Counted from the stretch's first letter, positions 1-11,600 are shown. The stretch: DNA of 64,000 nucleotides from Diphasiastrum complanatum (GCA_029204225.1 CM055108.1:2298668-2362667); one strand, 5' to 3'. Notes: generated from the letters alone by a model not told the origin. Numbers and translations are program-made.

Positions 1-72
1 AAGGTGGATGCCATGGAGGTGATTTTACAACAAATTCTCGACCAAAACTAAAGTCGGCTAAGTGGAACGGCT

Positions 73-540
73 ATGGTAGTCATTGAGCCTGTGACAGTTG
101 AGAAAGAAGCCGAACAACCATCAAAGATGCGGAAATTGCCCACGATTAAAGATTTGAAACCGCCAAAATACACAGGAGCAGTTGCAGTACGCAACACCGA
201 TGCAGTTGAGAATTGGATTCAGAAGTGGGAAAAGGCTTTTCAGATGTGCGGTATTGATGATGATGAACAGAAGATTGCAGAAGCCACATATCGCTTGCAA
301 GAGACGGCACAATGTTGGTGGCGTAAAATTGAGAAGGACAATTTGGTGCCTGCAACTTGGGATCAGTTCAAGCGGATGTTCGCTGAGAATTGGGTGCCAT
401 TAGATGAAAAGAATCAGGCGATGCAAGCCTGGTCAAGCCTCAAACAAGGCAATGTGTCCGTATAGGAATATGCAGACAAGTATAGAGAAGCACTGATATG
501 GACACCTGAGGAGGTGCCGATGTTTTTAAAAGTGTTTCAA
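73..540 (+). pseudogene. Ty3/gypsy gag fragment (element G1)
   Basis: The translation has a retrotransposon Gag (capsid-like) pattern: a proline-rich lead, PPKYTGA, then an ENWIQKWEKAFQ helix, a WWRKIE motif and a WDQFKRMF...NW motif. Gag forms the retrotransposon particle in the cytoplasm. An in-frame TAG stops it at about 465, but the reading continues (EYADKYREA, then FVEGLRE) to about 540. There it joins reverse transcriptase directly, so the zinc knuckle, protease and N-terminal RT are deleted. The ATG at 73 is only the first methionine in the open frame; the true start may lie outside the window. This is a decayed remnant. Confidence 0.75.
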
Positions 541-541
541 T

Positions 542-2799
542 TTGTGGAGGGCTTGCGTGAACCGGACTCGTTTTGGACACTATGAATTTTTAGTTATGCC
601 CTTTGGATTGACTAACGCCCCTGCAACATTTATGATGTTAATGAACGATGTGCTTAGACCGTTTATCGGCAAGTTTGTGGTTAATTTTGTTGATGACATA
701 CTTGTTTACAGTTGTGGTAATGCTATGCATGTTAATCACCTAAGAACTGTGTTATCAACTTTGAGGGAAAATACATTGTTCGCTAACGATAAAAAAAGTG
801 AATTGTTTAAAAAAGAAATAACATATTTGGGTTTTATAGTGTCAGCAGATGGAATAAAACCAGATCCACAGAAAGTTGTTGCTCTTCTTGCCTGGCCTGT
901 TCCTACAGACTTGACGGCACTAAGAAGCTTTCTAGGGTTGGCTGTGTTTAATCGTAAAGGTGTGAAGAATTATTCACACGTAGCTGCACCATTGATCGAT
1001 ATGTTACAGAAAAATAAATGGAAAGAGTGGACGGAAGTTCAACAACGAAGTTTCGATGCTTTGAAACAAGCTGTGGTTGACTTTGTCACTTTAAAAATTG
1101 TTGACCCTCAAAAACCATTTGTCGTAGAAACAAATGCAAGTGACATCGCCGTTGGGGCAGTTCTGATGCAAGAGAGCAAGAAGCTCAACCCTGCACAGAA
1201 GCATTATCCCATGAGAAAGAGTTTTTTGCCATTATCCACGCTTTGAAGCCATGGAGGCATTATTTGTATGGTGCGGAATTCTATGTGTACAAGAACCATA
1301 ACACTTTGAGATATTTCTGCAACCAGCCGGACCTAAGAGGGCGGCAAGCCAGGTGGGCTGAGTTGATGCAGGAATTTCACATGGAGATTCGGTACAAGAA
1401 GGGTGCCGAAAATCGTGTGGCTAATGCATTGTCTCGGATATTGTATCAGATGTCTTTTGTGGTCATAGAAAATGAGCTGATTGCTGAGATTAGACAGGCT
1501 CAACAAGAGGATCCTCATTGTCAAGGAATTGTGCGGGAGGCAAATCTTGCGCAAGTAGAATCTCAAGATGAGAGTTCTGGCCTCTTGACTCACACTTACC
1601 TTAAATATACCATAGAAGATGATATGATTAAGAGAAATGGCAAACTTCTCGTTCCAGCTTGTGAGGAGCTACGTAGGAAGATTGTCCATTTGTGTCATGA
1701 TAGCCCTAGTGCAGGTCATCCTAGTGTGGATAAGACCTATGAGTTGATCTTACGTAACTTCTGGTGGCCTAAGCTTAAAAAAGATGTTTACCATTATGTG
1801 ACGCACTGTTTGAAGTGCCAGGTCAATAAAGCTGAAAGGATTAAAACTCCTAGAGTTTTACACCCACTACCTCTACCAGGTGGAAGATGGGAGAGTATCT
1901 CCATGGATTTTGTCACCAACTTGCCTCGCACGCAGTTGTAGCATGATTCTATCTTGGTCATAGTTGACAGACTCACGAAAATGGCTCATTTTGATGCGGC
2001 TAGAGTAGCTAATTTGTTTATCGAGCATGTGTTCAGACTTCATGGGTTACCGTCATCCATAGTGTCTGACAGGGATACTCGATTCACTGGAAACTTTTGG
2101 ACTACAGTTATGGCCAAACTTGAGGTCCAATTGAGAATGAGCAGTACGGAGCATCCTGAAACAGATGGCCAAACTGAGAGAGTCAACCAGACCTTAGAGG
2201 ATATGCTTAGAGCATTTGTTGGGGATAAGCAAACTTAGTGGGAGAAGTACTTGCCACTGTTGGAGTTTGCTTTCAATGACAAGAAAAATGTGAGTACTAA
2301 GATGAGTCCTTTCGAGCTTAACTATGAATTTAGGCCAGCTAGCCCTGTTACGGTAGGAATTCCTCAGAGAGTGCCTAGTGCGGCTAATTTTCTAGCTCAG
2401 ATGAATGAAATGCTTGAGTTAGCGAAGGTTAATATCAGGCAAGCGATGGATCGAGCAAAGTCATATGTTGATCAGAATCGCACGCCTAGAGAGTTTGTGG
2501 TAGGAGACATGGTGTTTCTCCAAGTACCCAAGGACTCGAAGACCCTTAAGACGAGCAAATGTTACAAGTTGTCCCCATATTATTGTGGACCCTGGAAAAT
2601 TGTTAAAAGAATCAGTAGTGTTTCTTATAAGTTAGACTTTCCTAAAGCTTGTAAAGTGCATCCTGTATTTCATGTTTCTAGATTGAAACGGGTTTTACAT
2701 AACGGTGATAACTTGTTGTCTGATGGTTTATTTGCATTCCAGGAGCAGGGAGAAGTAACCCATGGGCTATTGGATAGGCGGGAGAGGCATTTACGCTGA
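542..2799 (+). pseudogene. Ty3/gypsy pol remnant: RT, RNase H, integrase (G1)
   Basis: The frame opens inside reverse transcriptase with GHYEFLVMPFGLTNAP, followed by the palm motif FVDDILVYS with both catalytic aspartates. RNase H follows (FVVETNAS around 1120; the usual DASD is changed) and ends with RYKKGAENRVANALSR. The integrase zinc finger (H-H-C-C, with HLCHD...HPS and CLKCQ) lies at about 1680-1830, and the integrase core has SIVSDRDTRFTGNFW and HPETDGQTERVNQ. The C-terminal part has GPWKIVKRI...HPVFHVSRLK. The product would copy and integrate the element. Frame changes near 1240 and stops near 1940 and 2236 break it into four open pieces, so it is not functional. Confidence 0.9.
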
Positions 2800-2913
2800 T
2801 CCGTGAGTACTTGGTCGCTTGGCATGGTAGGCCTCTTTCTGATGCTACTTGGGAGACCGCGCACAGTCTGCGTGTACAGTACCCTAGCTTTGCCATCGCG
2901 GATGATGTTACCT

Positions 2914-2927
2914 GAGGGGGGAAGGGA
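2914..2927 (+). other. Polypurine tract of G1
   Basis: A purine run (gaggggggaaggga) sits directly before TGTTACAG. This is where plus-strand priming would occur at the start of the 3' LTR. Confidence 0.75.
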
Positions 2928-3151
2928 TGTTACAGCTTTTACTCCCTGTCCCGGTTGTTTACTGTTTTTACTTATAGATGTACTTCTTGTAAATACAAAA
3001 ATGGCTAAGTCACCGGCCTGTGGTGACCTTTGTAACAGAAATGTAAATAAAGTTTAATGATGTTTCTGAGCCTCAGAGTTGCACGTTGCTTGGGTATAGG
3101 GTACTGGGTCATTAATTTGAAGTGGCTGGTCTGACCTCCTAAAAGGTAGGA

Positions 3152-3241
3152 GTTGACTAGTCAACGTGACACATGTCGTATGCTCACTGGGACACTTGGT
3201 CCAGTGAATGAGTGACACATGTCAGGTTTGACCGGTCAAAC
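3152..3241. promoter_or_regulatory. Two palindromic W-box pairs in the G1 LTR
   Basis: GTTGACTAGTCAAC (3152-3165) and GTTTGACCGGTCAAAC (3226-3241) are perfect palindromes. Each carries the WRKY-factor core TTGAC[C/T] on both strands. In an LTR these could act as defence- or stress-responsive enhancers. The sequence is seen; the regulatory role is inferred. Confidence 0.45.
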
Positions 3242-3300
3242 ATGACATGTGTCACATGCTCACTGGGACAGTTGGTCCAATGGATGAGTGACACATGTCA
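3161..3300 (+). repeat. Two imperfect tandem copies (period about 75 bp) in the G1 LTR
   Basis: The block with TGCTCACTGGGACA, TTGGTCCA and GAGTGACACATGTCA occurs at 3161-3224 and again at 3236-3300. Enhancer-type duplications are common in LTR U3 regions. Confidence 0.8.
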
Positions 3301-3577
3301 ACCTGCTCACTTGCCTATGTGTCAGGGTACTGCCAAGTGGCAAGTGTCGACAGTGCATGGAGTTGGCCATGTGTCCAGATTTAGGAAGGGTCAAGGTTAA
3401 GGGGTGCTTGAGTATTTTGGATAAGTGAGCCTAGAGAGAGGCATTCCTCATCATAATCTATGCAGCAAAGGCTGGGAGGAGACAAGGCAGCCAGCTCCAT
3501 CTTGTGTTAAAAGTAATTTGATGCTTGTATGTGCAGGAAATTAGCAAGGTTTGAAGAGAAGATCAGAGAGGGAGTCT

Positions 3578-3660
3578 GAGAGAGAGAGAGAGAGAGAGAG
3601 AGAAAGAAAGAAAGATCTTTATTAATGTCCTTGAAATACCCTAAGGTATATAAGACTAAT
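3578..3660 (-). repeat. GA/GAAA microsatellite joined to an antisense LINE-like 3' tail
   Basis: A GA run (3578-3602) and GAAA units (to 3613) are followed by gatctttattaatgtcc. On the minus strand this reads ...cattaataaag then a T/C-rich repeat. It is the same layout as the LINE end at 14810-14936 (...cgttaataaag then TC). Sequence further into the window (to about 3960) may be LINE 3' sequence, but I see no coding match. Confidence 0.4.
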
Positions 3661-4118
3661 AAAAGGTACATGTCAAGTATGCACAATAGGAGCGTAAAAG
3701 CTCAAACATCTACAGAAACAATAACTGCTAAAAAAAAAAAAGCCAAAAGATGGCCAGCAAAGTCACAGTCCATCATCATGATAAAGTAGATGTCCCTCCA
3801 CCAGTAAAATAATGGTGTATAGTATGCTGTGAAACTGTCACTGGACGGCGGGCTGCAGAGATCTGTCTCTGAGTGAACTGTCGGTGTCATCTCTGCTGCT
3901 GTGGAGCTGTGGGCTGTGGCCTATGGACTGGTCGTCTCTCTGGGTGTCTACACTGTCTATATGCAAATAAAGAGAGTGGAGATTCAGTATTTGTGGTTGT
4001 GTTATGTGAATGTTGATTCCAGTTTTGATTCTTACGTTGGTAATAATCAGATAAGCACACTCACTAATAAACCACAAGAAGCTTCATTTACTTTTGCATC
4101 CCCTAGTGCACATGCATT

Positions 4119-5250
4119 AAGACAGCCTTCCGAACCCGTTTCGGTCATTATGAATTTTTGGTTATGCCATTTGGGTTAACTAATGCCCCAGCCACGTTCA
4201 TGATGCTCATGAACGATGTCTTGCGAGACTATATGGTTAAGTTTGTCGTCAATTTTATTGACAATATATTGGTTTTTAGTAAAGCGGTCGAGGAGCATGG
4301 GTTTCATCTCAAGACCGTATTGGGCAAGTTACAAGCTTCTGTCTTGTGTGCCAATGCTCAGAAGACAGAGTTGTGTAAGACTCGTGTCGAGTATTTGGGT
4401 CACGTAGTGACAGTTGAGGGTATTTCCGTTGACCCAGCCAAGGTGGTTGTGGTTAAGAAGTGGCTGAGGCTTGCCGATATATGCCAATTACAATCTTTCT
4501 TAAGTTTTTGCCGCAAGTGGCTGAGTTGTTTATTCAGAATATTGTCAGGTTACATGGTCTTTTGAAGTCCATAGTTTCTGACAGGGATCCCAAGTTTACG
4601 GGAAATTTCTGGATTGAGGTGTTCGCCAAGCTGGGAACACAGTTGCGGATGAGTAGCTCTGAGCATCCTCAGACGGATGGTCAGACAGAGCGAGTGAATC
4701 AGATCTTGGAAGATATGCTTAGGGCATATGTGAGTAGTATGCAAACAGACTGGGTAAAGCATTTACCGCTATTGGAGTTCGCGTACAGTGATAAGAGACA
4801 TGCGTCCACTGGATTGAGTCCATTTGAGCTCAATTATGGTTTCAGGCCACTGAGTCTTGCATTGATAAGGATTCCGCATAGGGTACCTAGTGCTATAGGT
4901 TTTTGGCTCAGATGCAGCAGAAGCTAGAGTTGGCATGAGATAACTACGCACAGGAAAGTGCGCCAAGTTATCTCCTAGGTATTGTGGACCATGGTTGATT
5001 AGTAGGAAGGTGAGCCAAGTAGCTTATAAGCTACAGCTACCTGTGGGATGCAAGGTGCATCCAGTATTCCATGTTAGCAAACTGAAGAGATGTTTGCACG
5101 ATGGCGATAGCCTGGTGGAATCGTCTCCTTCAAGAGTATCTAGTAACCTGGAAAGGGCATCCGTTGTCAGATGCTACCTGGGAGATGCGACAGGCATTGC
5201 AGAAGTCTTACCCAAAGTTTGCCATCGAGGACCGATGACTTGCCAGAGGA
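4119..5250 (+). pseudogene. Second Ty3/gypsy pol remnant with an internal deletion (G2)
   Basis: It starts inside RT (KTAFRTRFGHYEF, then LVMPFGLTNAP). The palm motif reads FIDNILVFS, so the second catalytic aspartate is asparagine. At about 4460-4510 the sequence jumps from the end of RT to the integrase core (SIVSDRDPKFTGNFW, then HPQTDGQTERVNQ), so RNase H and the integrase zinc finger are gone. A further break near 4920-4990 precedes the C-terminal domain (SQVAYKLQLPVGCKVHP, VFHVSKLKR). It is related to G1 but a different copy, in the same orientation. Confidence 0.9.
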
Positions 5251-5668
5251 GGGTAGGATTGTTAGAGTCCAGTTACGACTCTATCACGACCTCGGCACGG
5301 ACGGTTACCAAAGGGCCCGAGGCCAAGTATTGGCAAGGGCCGGTGACCAAGGAGGACATCTGTCCCAAGTCGGGACCGGTGCATCACGAGCAGTGACCCG
5401 GTGTGGCCGCCTGACAAGTTGTCAGAGATGCGGTGTGTCTTGACCGTCGGGACCCTAGCCGTCAGTGACGAGATGCTAGCCGGCAAGTAGTCGGGATGAC
5501 CAAGAGGGTCACAGGTCTTTGGCGGGGCACGAGGGTGGTACCCTATGAGTCACTCAGTATTCACAAGTCACAAGGGTCATGTATGCCAAGTGGACTGATC
5601 ACCCACAGGTGGATGCCATGTGCCAGTTGACGGGAATAGCAGGTAGAAGGACTCAAGGAGGGGGTAGA
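5246..5668 (+). repeat. Polypurine tract and partial 3' LTR of G2
   Basis: After pol a purine-rich run (agaggagggtagga) leads into TGTTAGAGTCC at 5260-5261. The following GC-richer DNA (to about 5668) has no reading frame of note and is taken as LTR. It is cut off by the duplicated gypsy tail that begins at 5669. Confidence 0.55.
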
Positions 5669-5917
5669 GCTTCCCTAAGTTCCACTTCTAAGGACAAAAG
5701 CAATTCAAGGGAGAAAGAATGTTAGGTGTACTTTTGGAAATTGAGAAAGTTCTCAGAACCAGAGATAAACAATTGAGAAATCGTTCTATTTTTGAGTGCT
5801 TGATTAGGTGGAAGGGTCGGAATAAGGATGATGATTCATAGATGAGAGTTGAAAGTATAAAGAAGAACTTCCCTAAGTTCCACTTCTAAGGACAAAAGAA
5901 ATTCAGGGGGGAAAGAA
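5669..5917 (+). pseudogene. Chromodomain-type end of a third gypsy (G3), with a 198-bp duplication
   Basis: From 5732 the translation reads LEIEKVLRTRDKQLRN, then FECLIRWKGRNKDDDS, a stop, and MRVESIKKNFPKF. This is the pattern of the C-terminal chromodomain of chromovirus integrases, which is thought to guide insertion through histone marks. The last 54 bp (cttccctaagttcc... to ...gaatgtta) occur at 5669-5722 and again at 5867-5920, so the tail has been duplicated. A polypurine run (ggggggaaagaa) ends the segment. One stop lies inside the domain and another just before the polypurine tract. Confidence 0.7.
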
Positions 5918-6430
5918 TGTTATGTCCTGCATATAGGATTAGGCATAATCCTAGACTTGGATACACTGTACTCCAGTACACGAGCTTATTGGTTACGCCT
6001 CAGAACTAGGCTAGAATATAATTAATAATAATCTTGTGAGGGCCCAGCCACATATGTGGAGCTAGTGCATGGGTTAGGACGGTCGTTGGCATGTGTAGAG
6101 TATCAATAGTAATGAAAAGCGCTTCTAGGAATATTCTTGGCTTGCATGGGCCATGCACAGGAGAAGCTAAGGATATATGTCTAGGTAGGAACTTGCCCTA
6201 CAACCATTCCAGTTTGTGGTTTTCATTACCAATTTCCTCTATCTACATCCGCATCCTATCCTATGGCTCAGGGGTGTCTGTTAGGTTAGGTGGTTCTCCA
6301 CTGTTGTTCCTTTGTGTTTGTCTTGTAAGTGGAGGGTGCTTCAATCCTAGCATAACCCTAGTCAATTACAAAGGTAAAAATCTAGAGCAATGTCGATTTC
6401 TTGAAATGTTGTTGGGGTCTTGATCACTAG
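5918..6430 (+). repeat. LTR start of gypsy G3 (right end uncertain)
   Basis: TGTTATGTCCTGC follows the polypurine tract directly. The LTR should continue rightwards; no partner LTR is present, so its end is a guess. Confidence 0.5.
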
Positions 6431-8149
6431 GGCCATTGGGAACAACAAAACTCCATCCCAATGGAAAAATTTGGTACATATTCATTTACATCAGGAAAGT
6501 CTAAGCAACTATATATGTTTCTTGAAGTTTTTTAAATATCACATATTTGCTTGTTTACAATTCTAGCCTAAGTGACTGGTGAGCCTATCCATGTGGCAAA
6601 ATTGGGATGGTCTTAGTGATTTAAATCTAACGGTCAATTTTTTTCTTTAAACACGTGTGACTTTGCATGGAAGATACCTTTATCAAGTCTCTTTAAACAC
6701 ACGTGACAGATTGATTCCAATTCAAATGCATGAAGCTTGCCTAAGCAAGGAAATGGCATTCTGAATCCAACAAATCTCGGCGAAGCACGTCTTATGCCAA
6801 GCCATTGCAATTTCACATTCTGTGTTGTCTCAAATGGCAGGGACATACAAAGATTGAGAGGAGGCCTGTGAGGGTGGAGCAGAAAGCAGTCCAAACTAGT
6901 TGACAGTCTTTGTTTCATTTGCAGGCAAAAGACGGCTACTGGGAAGGATGTGGCTGCCCTATTGAATGCAAAAAAAAGGCAAATGGCATGTGGTAAGCCA
7001 CAATTGGCGAGGGGTAAGTGTGTCACCATTTTCACTGTTATGTCCTGAGCAGGAAATCTATGAGTTGCTAGAAATTGTCAACTTTTTTTATAGACCCTTT
7101 CTTCTCTGAACAAGATTTGATAGTTCAGATCTACAGCTTAGTCACAACAAAGCAGGCAATTCATGTTCTGTACATATCATACAATTTCATTTAGCACGAA
7201 GTTATGAATAGCATATGCATGATGTGGTATGAGTAAAATGAAAATTTTTGTTACTTTGATCTGCATGCTGGGAATCATCCTTTCAGGATTTATTGCAACT
7301 TTGATGTTTTAAAACTCCCCTCTAAATAATGTATAACCAGATATCTTTGGCAAGGCATGAAACAATAAGCTTGATTGCTCCTAGTTCCTTCTATACACAA
7401 GATGAGTAATAGAGAGCAAGAATTGCAGTTTTGTCAATGGTTTTCAGCTCTCAGTTCCTACATGCAGTAGTGCTCTTAGTACCTCGTCAATTTTTTAAGT
7501 TACCTACCCTCCACAGTTGAATTTGAGATGAGACAGTTTATTGAGGTAGATGACCATTGTTGATTGAGGATGACACGATTAGTATAATAGCTATGTGGTT
7601 TGTTGTTCACTCTTATGGCAGGCTAAAATGCAGTTCGTTATGTTTACCTGCTTTACAAATTCTAGCTTGCTACATATAGAAGTGAAACCAACTTTTTGAC
7701 ACAACACCTTATTTAATGTTCCAATACAACTTCCTTCCTTTGCTTTCAATTTCCAATTGAACATTCCTTGTTTCCTACTGCATTTAATGTTTTCCACACC
7801 TATTGCTTGATCAACTGGGTTGTAGTTTTTGAATCAAAATCCATTTCTGTCCATTTAATACATTCAGAAGCTTTGTGGGCACGGGCACGTCTATAGAGGT
7901 TGCACCCGATGTAGCACTTGCAGGAGCTTCACTCTTTACCATTTGTAATTTTACAAGTTGTGAATGTGCCTCCAATATTTCCTGTTTGCCATGTAATATT
8001 TGCACTCCTCTTTGTACATGGTGTCAGAAACCAATAAAATGATAGTCACTGATCAAGTGCCCATGGCTGGCTACACTAGAAATTAATTGCTGAAGAATGC
8101 ATCTCCCTCAAGCTATTGCTGAAGGATGCATCCACCTGCTCTGGAAACT
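6431..8149. other. Stretch with no recognised gene
   Basis: A 133-codon minus-strand frame (6634-7035) and shorter frames show no family motif. An exon-like piece bounded by tttcatttgcag (to 6924) and a possible gt donor near 7014 is open in one frame, but a stop lies before it and I recognise no family. Confidence 0.4.
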
Positions 8150-8253
8150 CATTGTTTCATAATCAAGTGTTCGTGGGCATTGAAGACGCAAAAACAAAAT
8201 TTCAAAAAAAAAAATAAAATACAGGCCCCTCCCCTCTCGCTCCCACCACATAT
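8150..8253 (-). repeat. Fragment similar, inverted, to the right subterminal region of the hAT element
   Basis: Positions 8190-8253 (aaaatttc, an A-rich run, then atacaggcccctcccc and tctcgctcccac) match the reverse complement of 13795-13862 with small gaps. It looks like a second, truncated copy of the hAT end, directly before the LINE. Confidence 0.5.
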
Positions 8254-9186
8254 GGGCAAGAAGGTATTTGCTTGTTTCGTTGATCTCTCTAAGGACTTTG
8301 ATACTGTTCCTCGTCATCTTTTGATCAGCAAACTACGTCAGCTTGGCTTTTCCGACTCTATTCTCGCGGCAATGGTTGCTCTGTATGAGAGATTTCTAGA
8401 ATGTACTGGGTACTGATTTGTCTTCTCCCATCCGTAGCACTGTTGGCGTCAAGCAAGGTTGTCCACTATCCCCTCCGTTGTTTGCACTTTATATTGATGA
8501 TCTTGAGCACCTCATTCGTGAAGAAGGTGGAGATGGTTGCCCGCTGGCTCATCTGCTCATCCCCATTCTGCTTTATGCTGATGACATTGTTCTGCTTTCT
8601 CCCTCACCAGAAGGGTTGCAGTGTCACTTACAGGTCTTACATCGGTTTTGTGTTTCTTGGGGTCTCTCTATTAACTTAAAAAAGACGAAGATCATGATTT
8701 TCAACACCAATCGACAAAGCCTTCACAATTATCAATTCTTCTATGACGGCCAAGAAGTTCACATTGTTGCCTCTTATACTTACTTGGGTAGATGCCAGTT
8801 GTTTCACACACGGGTGATTCCAGCAGTGATGTATGCCTCTGAGATCTAGTTGCCAGGACTTTCTCTCCGAGACTAGGCAGGCATTTCCCGCATTCAGGCC
8901 ACTATGTTGGGAAGCATGATACATGCCAAGACTACCACCCGTCATGATATCCTATGTGCTGAATTTGCTGCTCCTCTGATCATCCTTGAGGGCTTTTTCC
9001 GCCTTATTCTTTTTCTTCAACGGATTCAGGAGATTTGTGCATCTTGCCCGGATAGATACATAGTTGATGCGGTTACTTCTTCACGTGTCCTAGTTGATTC
9101 CCATGCCAAGCTATCCTGGTACCAGCAGGCGTCTGATCTCTTACGACATCTGGGCATATCTATCATGGATCTTCCTCGTGGTACGC
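8254..9186 (+). pseudogene. LINE reverse transcriptase, 5' part (split by a hAT)
   Basis: The translation shows non-LTR retrotransposon RT motifs in order: FVDLSKDFDTVPRHLL, VGVKQGCPLSP, the palm motif YADDIVLLS, then WGLSINLKKTKIM and SYTYLG. This enzyme would copy LINE RNA at a nicked target. A frame change near 8415, a deletion near 8790 and stops at 8849 and 8875 interrupt it. Later open stretches (AGISRIQATMLG, GISIMDLPRGTHS) continue to the hAT insertion. There is no 5' endonuclease domain. The 3' remainder is at 13931-14936. Confidence 0.85.
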
Positions 9187-9194
9187 ATTCATAT
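9187..9194 (+). repeat. Left copy of the hAT target duplication (ATTCATAT)
   Basis: An 8-bp match to 13923-13930, at the edges of the inserted DNA. Eight bases is the hAT duplication length. Confidence 0.5.
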
Positions 9195-9391
9195 TAGACA
9201 TGAGGGTCCGGGCCGGACGCGGGACGGATCCCTTTTCTTTATTCTTTTTTTATTATTTTTTAGCTGGACGCATCCAGCGTCCGGACGCAGATGCGTCCGG
9301 GGCCCATGATGCGTCCAGGACCCGAACACGTTTTTAAAAATAATTATAAAAAACAAAAAAAAAACAGAAGGCCCGTGCGCGGGCAACAGTA

Positions 9392-9393
<2 letters not shown>

Positions 9394-9448
<55 letters not shown>

Positions 9449-9554
9449 AAGAAGAGATATGGTGAGTGAGGGTTTAAGAGAGAGAGAGAGAGTGTGTGCA
9501 TGTGGGTGGGTGAGGGTGTTATGATATGTGTGAGTGTGTGTGTGTGTGTGATGA

Positions 9555-9600
<46 letters not shown>

Positions 9601-9622
9601 TGTGAGAGAGAGAGAGAGAGAG
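9394..9622. repeat. Compound microsatellite (TA, GA, GT, GA)
   Basis: TA at 9394-9430, GA at 9431-9448, GT-rich at 9531-9600 and GA at 9605-9622. It lies directly upstream of the hAT transposase start at 9623. Confidence 0.95.
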
Positions 9623-11600
9623 ATGGCGGCTCGTCCCATTTGGGATGAGGTGGTGTTGTTGCCCGACAAAAAGTAGAGTTGCCCTTTTTGTCGAAAGCAG
9701 TTCACAGGGAACGCCTCGGGTCCGAGCACATTTGGGGGGATTGCAAGTCCGACCCACAGGGGGACGCTACGGGATCGGCGTTTGTATGGTCATCCCCTCT
9801 GCGGAGAGGGCTCGCATTCTCGAGACATATGCTGAGCCAGGTACTGAGGCCGACGAGCCATCCACAGACTCCGCGGACTCCACTTCCACTGGTGCATCCA
9901 CTGCCACCGCCACTCCACCCCCTCCGCTAGTACTCCCCATGGATCTACAGCCTCCACTATTGCACTACGCCTATGCCACCACCTCCAGATCCGCACCGTC
10001 CGTCCGCATCCTCCGCTTCCACACCTACACCTATGCCACCACCTCCAGATCCGCATCGTCCATCCGCATCGTCCCAGCCATCCACATCCCGAGTCACCAG
10101 ACAGATGACCATGCCAAGATCTTTCAGAGAGGGGCAGCACAGAGAGGCCACCAGGACCATAGCACAGATGTTCTATGACCTGAACCTCCCCTTCATCATG
10201 GCCACATCCTGCATCTTTCGAGAGGCTATCTTGAAAGTTGCAGTCTGTGGGCCCACCTACATACCACCCACAGCCGACGCACTTCGCGGCCCTTTGCTCC
10301 AGGAGCGGGTTGCAGAGGTCAGAGAGAGACTAGCATCGTTGCACGAGGCCTAGGATAGATACGGATGCTCCATCATGGCTGGACTGATCGTCGTAAACAT
10401 CCACTCATCAACGTGATTGTTTCCAGCTGCTATGGTTCCATGTTCCTCCGCAGCGTCGACGCCTTTGAGGCAGGGAGAGTGCACACGGCCGAGTACATCT
10501 ACGGCATCATCCGCGCGACGATAGAGGAGATCGGGCCACAGCACATTGTCCAGGTACATTTTTTTCATTAGTTGCTTGATCATTTATTGCGCAATGTTGA
10601 TACAAAGGTTTCATTAGTTTTTGATTGATTGCAATGTGTTTTCAAGCTGTGCATTAATCGTATCAACTGTTCGTGATAGGTTGTGACGGACAATGCATCC
10701 AACTGCCGCGGTATAAGGGAGCTGCTTATGGCAGAGTACCCCTGCATTGTGTGGACTCCATGTGCCGCACACTCGCTTCACACTTGCTGGACCTCCTCTT
10801 GCATTCCATCGGGAGCCTGCCTTGAGTCAGTGAGATTCTCACAAGGGCACTTGCGGTTGTGGACTTCGTCACACACAAGCGCCACACCACCGCCCTTTTT
10901 CGCACATTCAGCAGGTAAGATGCTACTTATTTTTTGGCTCGTTTACAGTTCTGTTGCACACGCCAATATTTCCAAGGTTTAGGAATTAGGAATGCGTTGG
11001 TATTTTCGTGTGTGCCTCTTATTCCGTTTTTCAATGCAGGCTCGACTTGAAGAAGCCCGCTCGCACCCGCTTCGCCTACCAATTCATCATGCTCAAGCGG
11101 CTACACCGGCTCAAGGGTGATTTGTCGTGCATGGCTACTTCTGCAAAGTTCACGGCCATGGACCTGTCTCAGATCCCAGAGGGCTTGGCCTTCCATGAGA
11201 TCCTCTTCATGGAGCCCTTCTAGGTTGATATGCAACAGCTCATGGACATCATGCGCCCCATCTACTCTGTTCTGAGGCTCATTGATGGCGAGGGGTGCAC
11301 GATGGGCCTCATATACGAGTTCATGGACCGCATAGGCAAGTCTCTCTAGCATTCTGAATTGGACCCTGCCAAGTATAACATTTTTCGTCTCACGAACTTT
11401 CCTTCCATTCGCACTCTATTTCGTCTTGGTGCCGCAACGATCAATTACGTAATTGTTGCCTCCACATGGTATGTTCCACAGGTTGGAGCCTATTAGGCAA
11501 TTGTGGCGGCGGCAGCGATGGGATAAGTTTCACCGGCCCATTCACAGTGTAGCCCACATACTGCAGCATCCACTGTTTGAGAGCGAGAGTACGACAATAG
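9623..11600 (+). pseudogene. hAT transposase with introns (BED finger, DUF659), broken
   Basis: ATG at 9623 opens a BED-type zinc finger (MAARPIWDEV, a stop, then SCPFCRKQFTGN). A proline-rich stretch has a 60-bp tandem repeat (MPPPPDPHRPSASS twice, 9973-10070). The DUF659 core follows: MFYDLNLPFIMA, GWTDRRKHPLINVIV, VVTDNASNCRG and PCAAHSLH. Later motifs are ARTRFAYQFIMLKRL, YSVLRLIDGEG..MGLIYEFMDR and RRQRWDKFHRPIHS. Introns with GT-AG ends fit at 10554-10679 and 10915-11039. The enzyme would cut and paste the element. Several stops and frameshifts occur, and no C-terminal dimerisation domain is visible, so it is inactive. Confidence 0.85.

Larger units (their letters stand above)
2928..3577 (+). 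repeat. 3' LTR of gypsy element G1 (right end uncertain)
   Basis: It begins TGTTACAG directly after the polypurine tract and follows the end of pol. It contains two imperfect 75-bp direct repeats and two palindromes (listed separately). I cannot fix the right end because no 5' LTR is in the window. The end given is where a GA tract and LINE-like tail begin. Confidence 0.65.

Noticed and set aside
3152-3300. CRISPR-like array
   Set aside because: Only two imperfect copies inside an LTR, with no spacer pattern, in a plant genome.
6634-7035. 133-codon minus-strand frame
   Set aside because: No motif, no second conserved frame and no splice context. Length alone is within chance for 64 kb.
9334-9757. 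Threonine-histidine and isoleucine-tyrosine repeat frames on the minus strand
   Set aside because: They translate GT and TA microsatellites.
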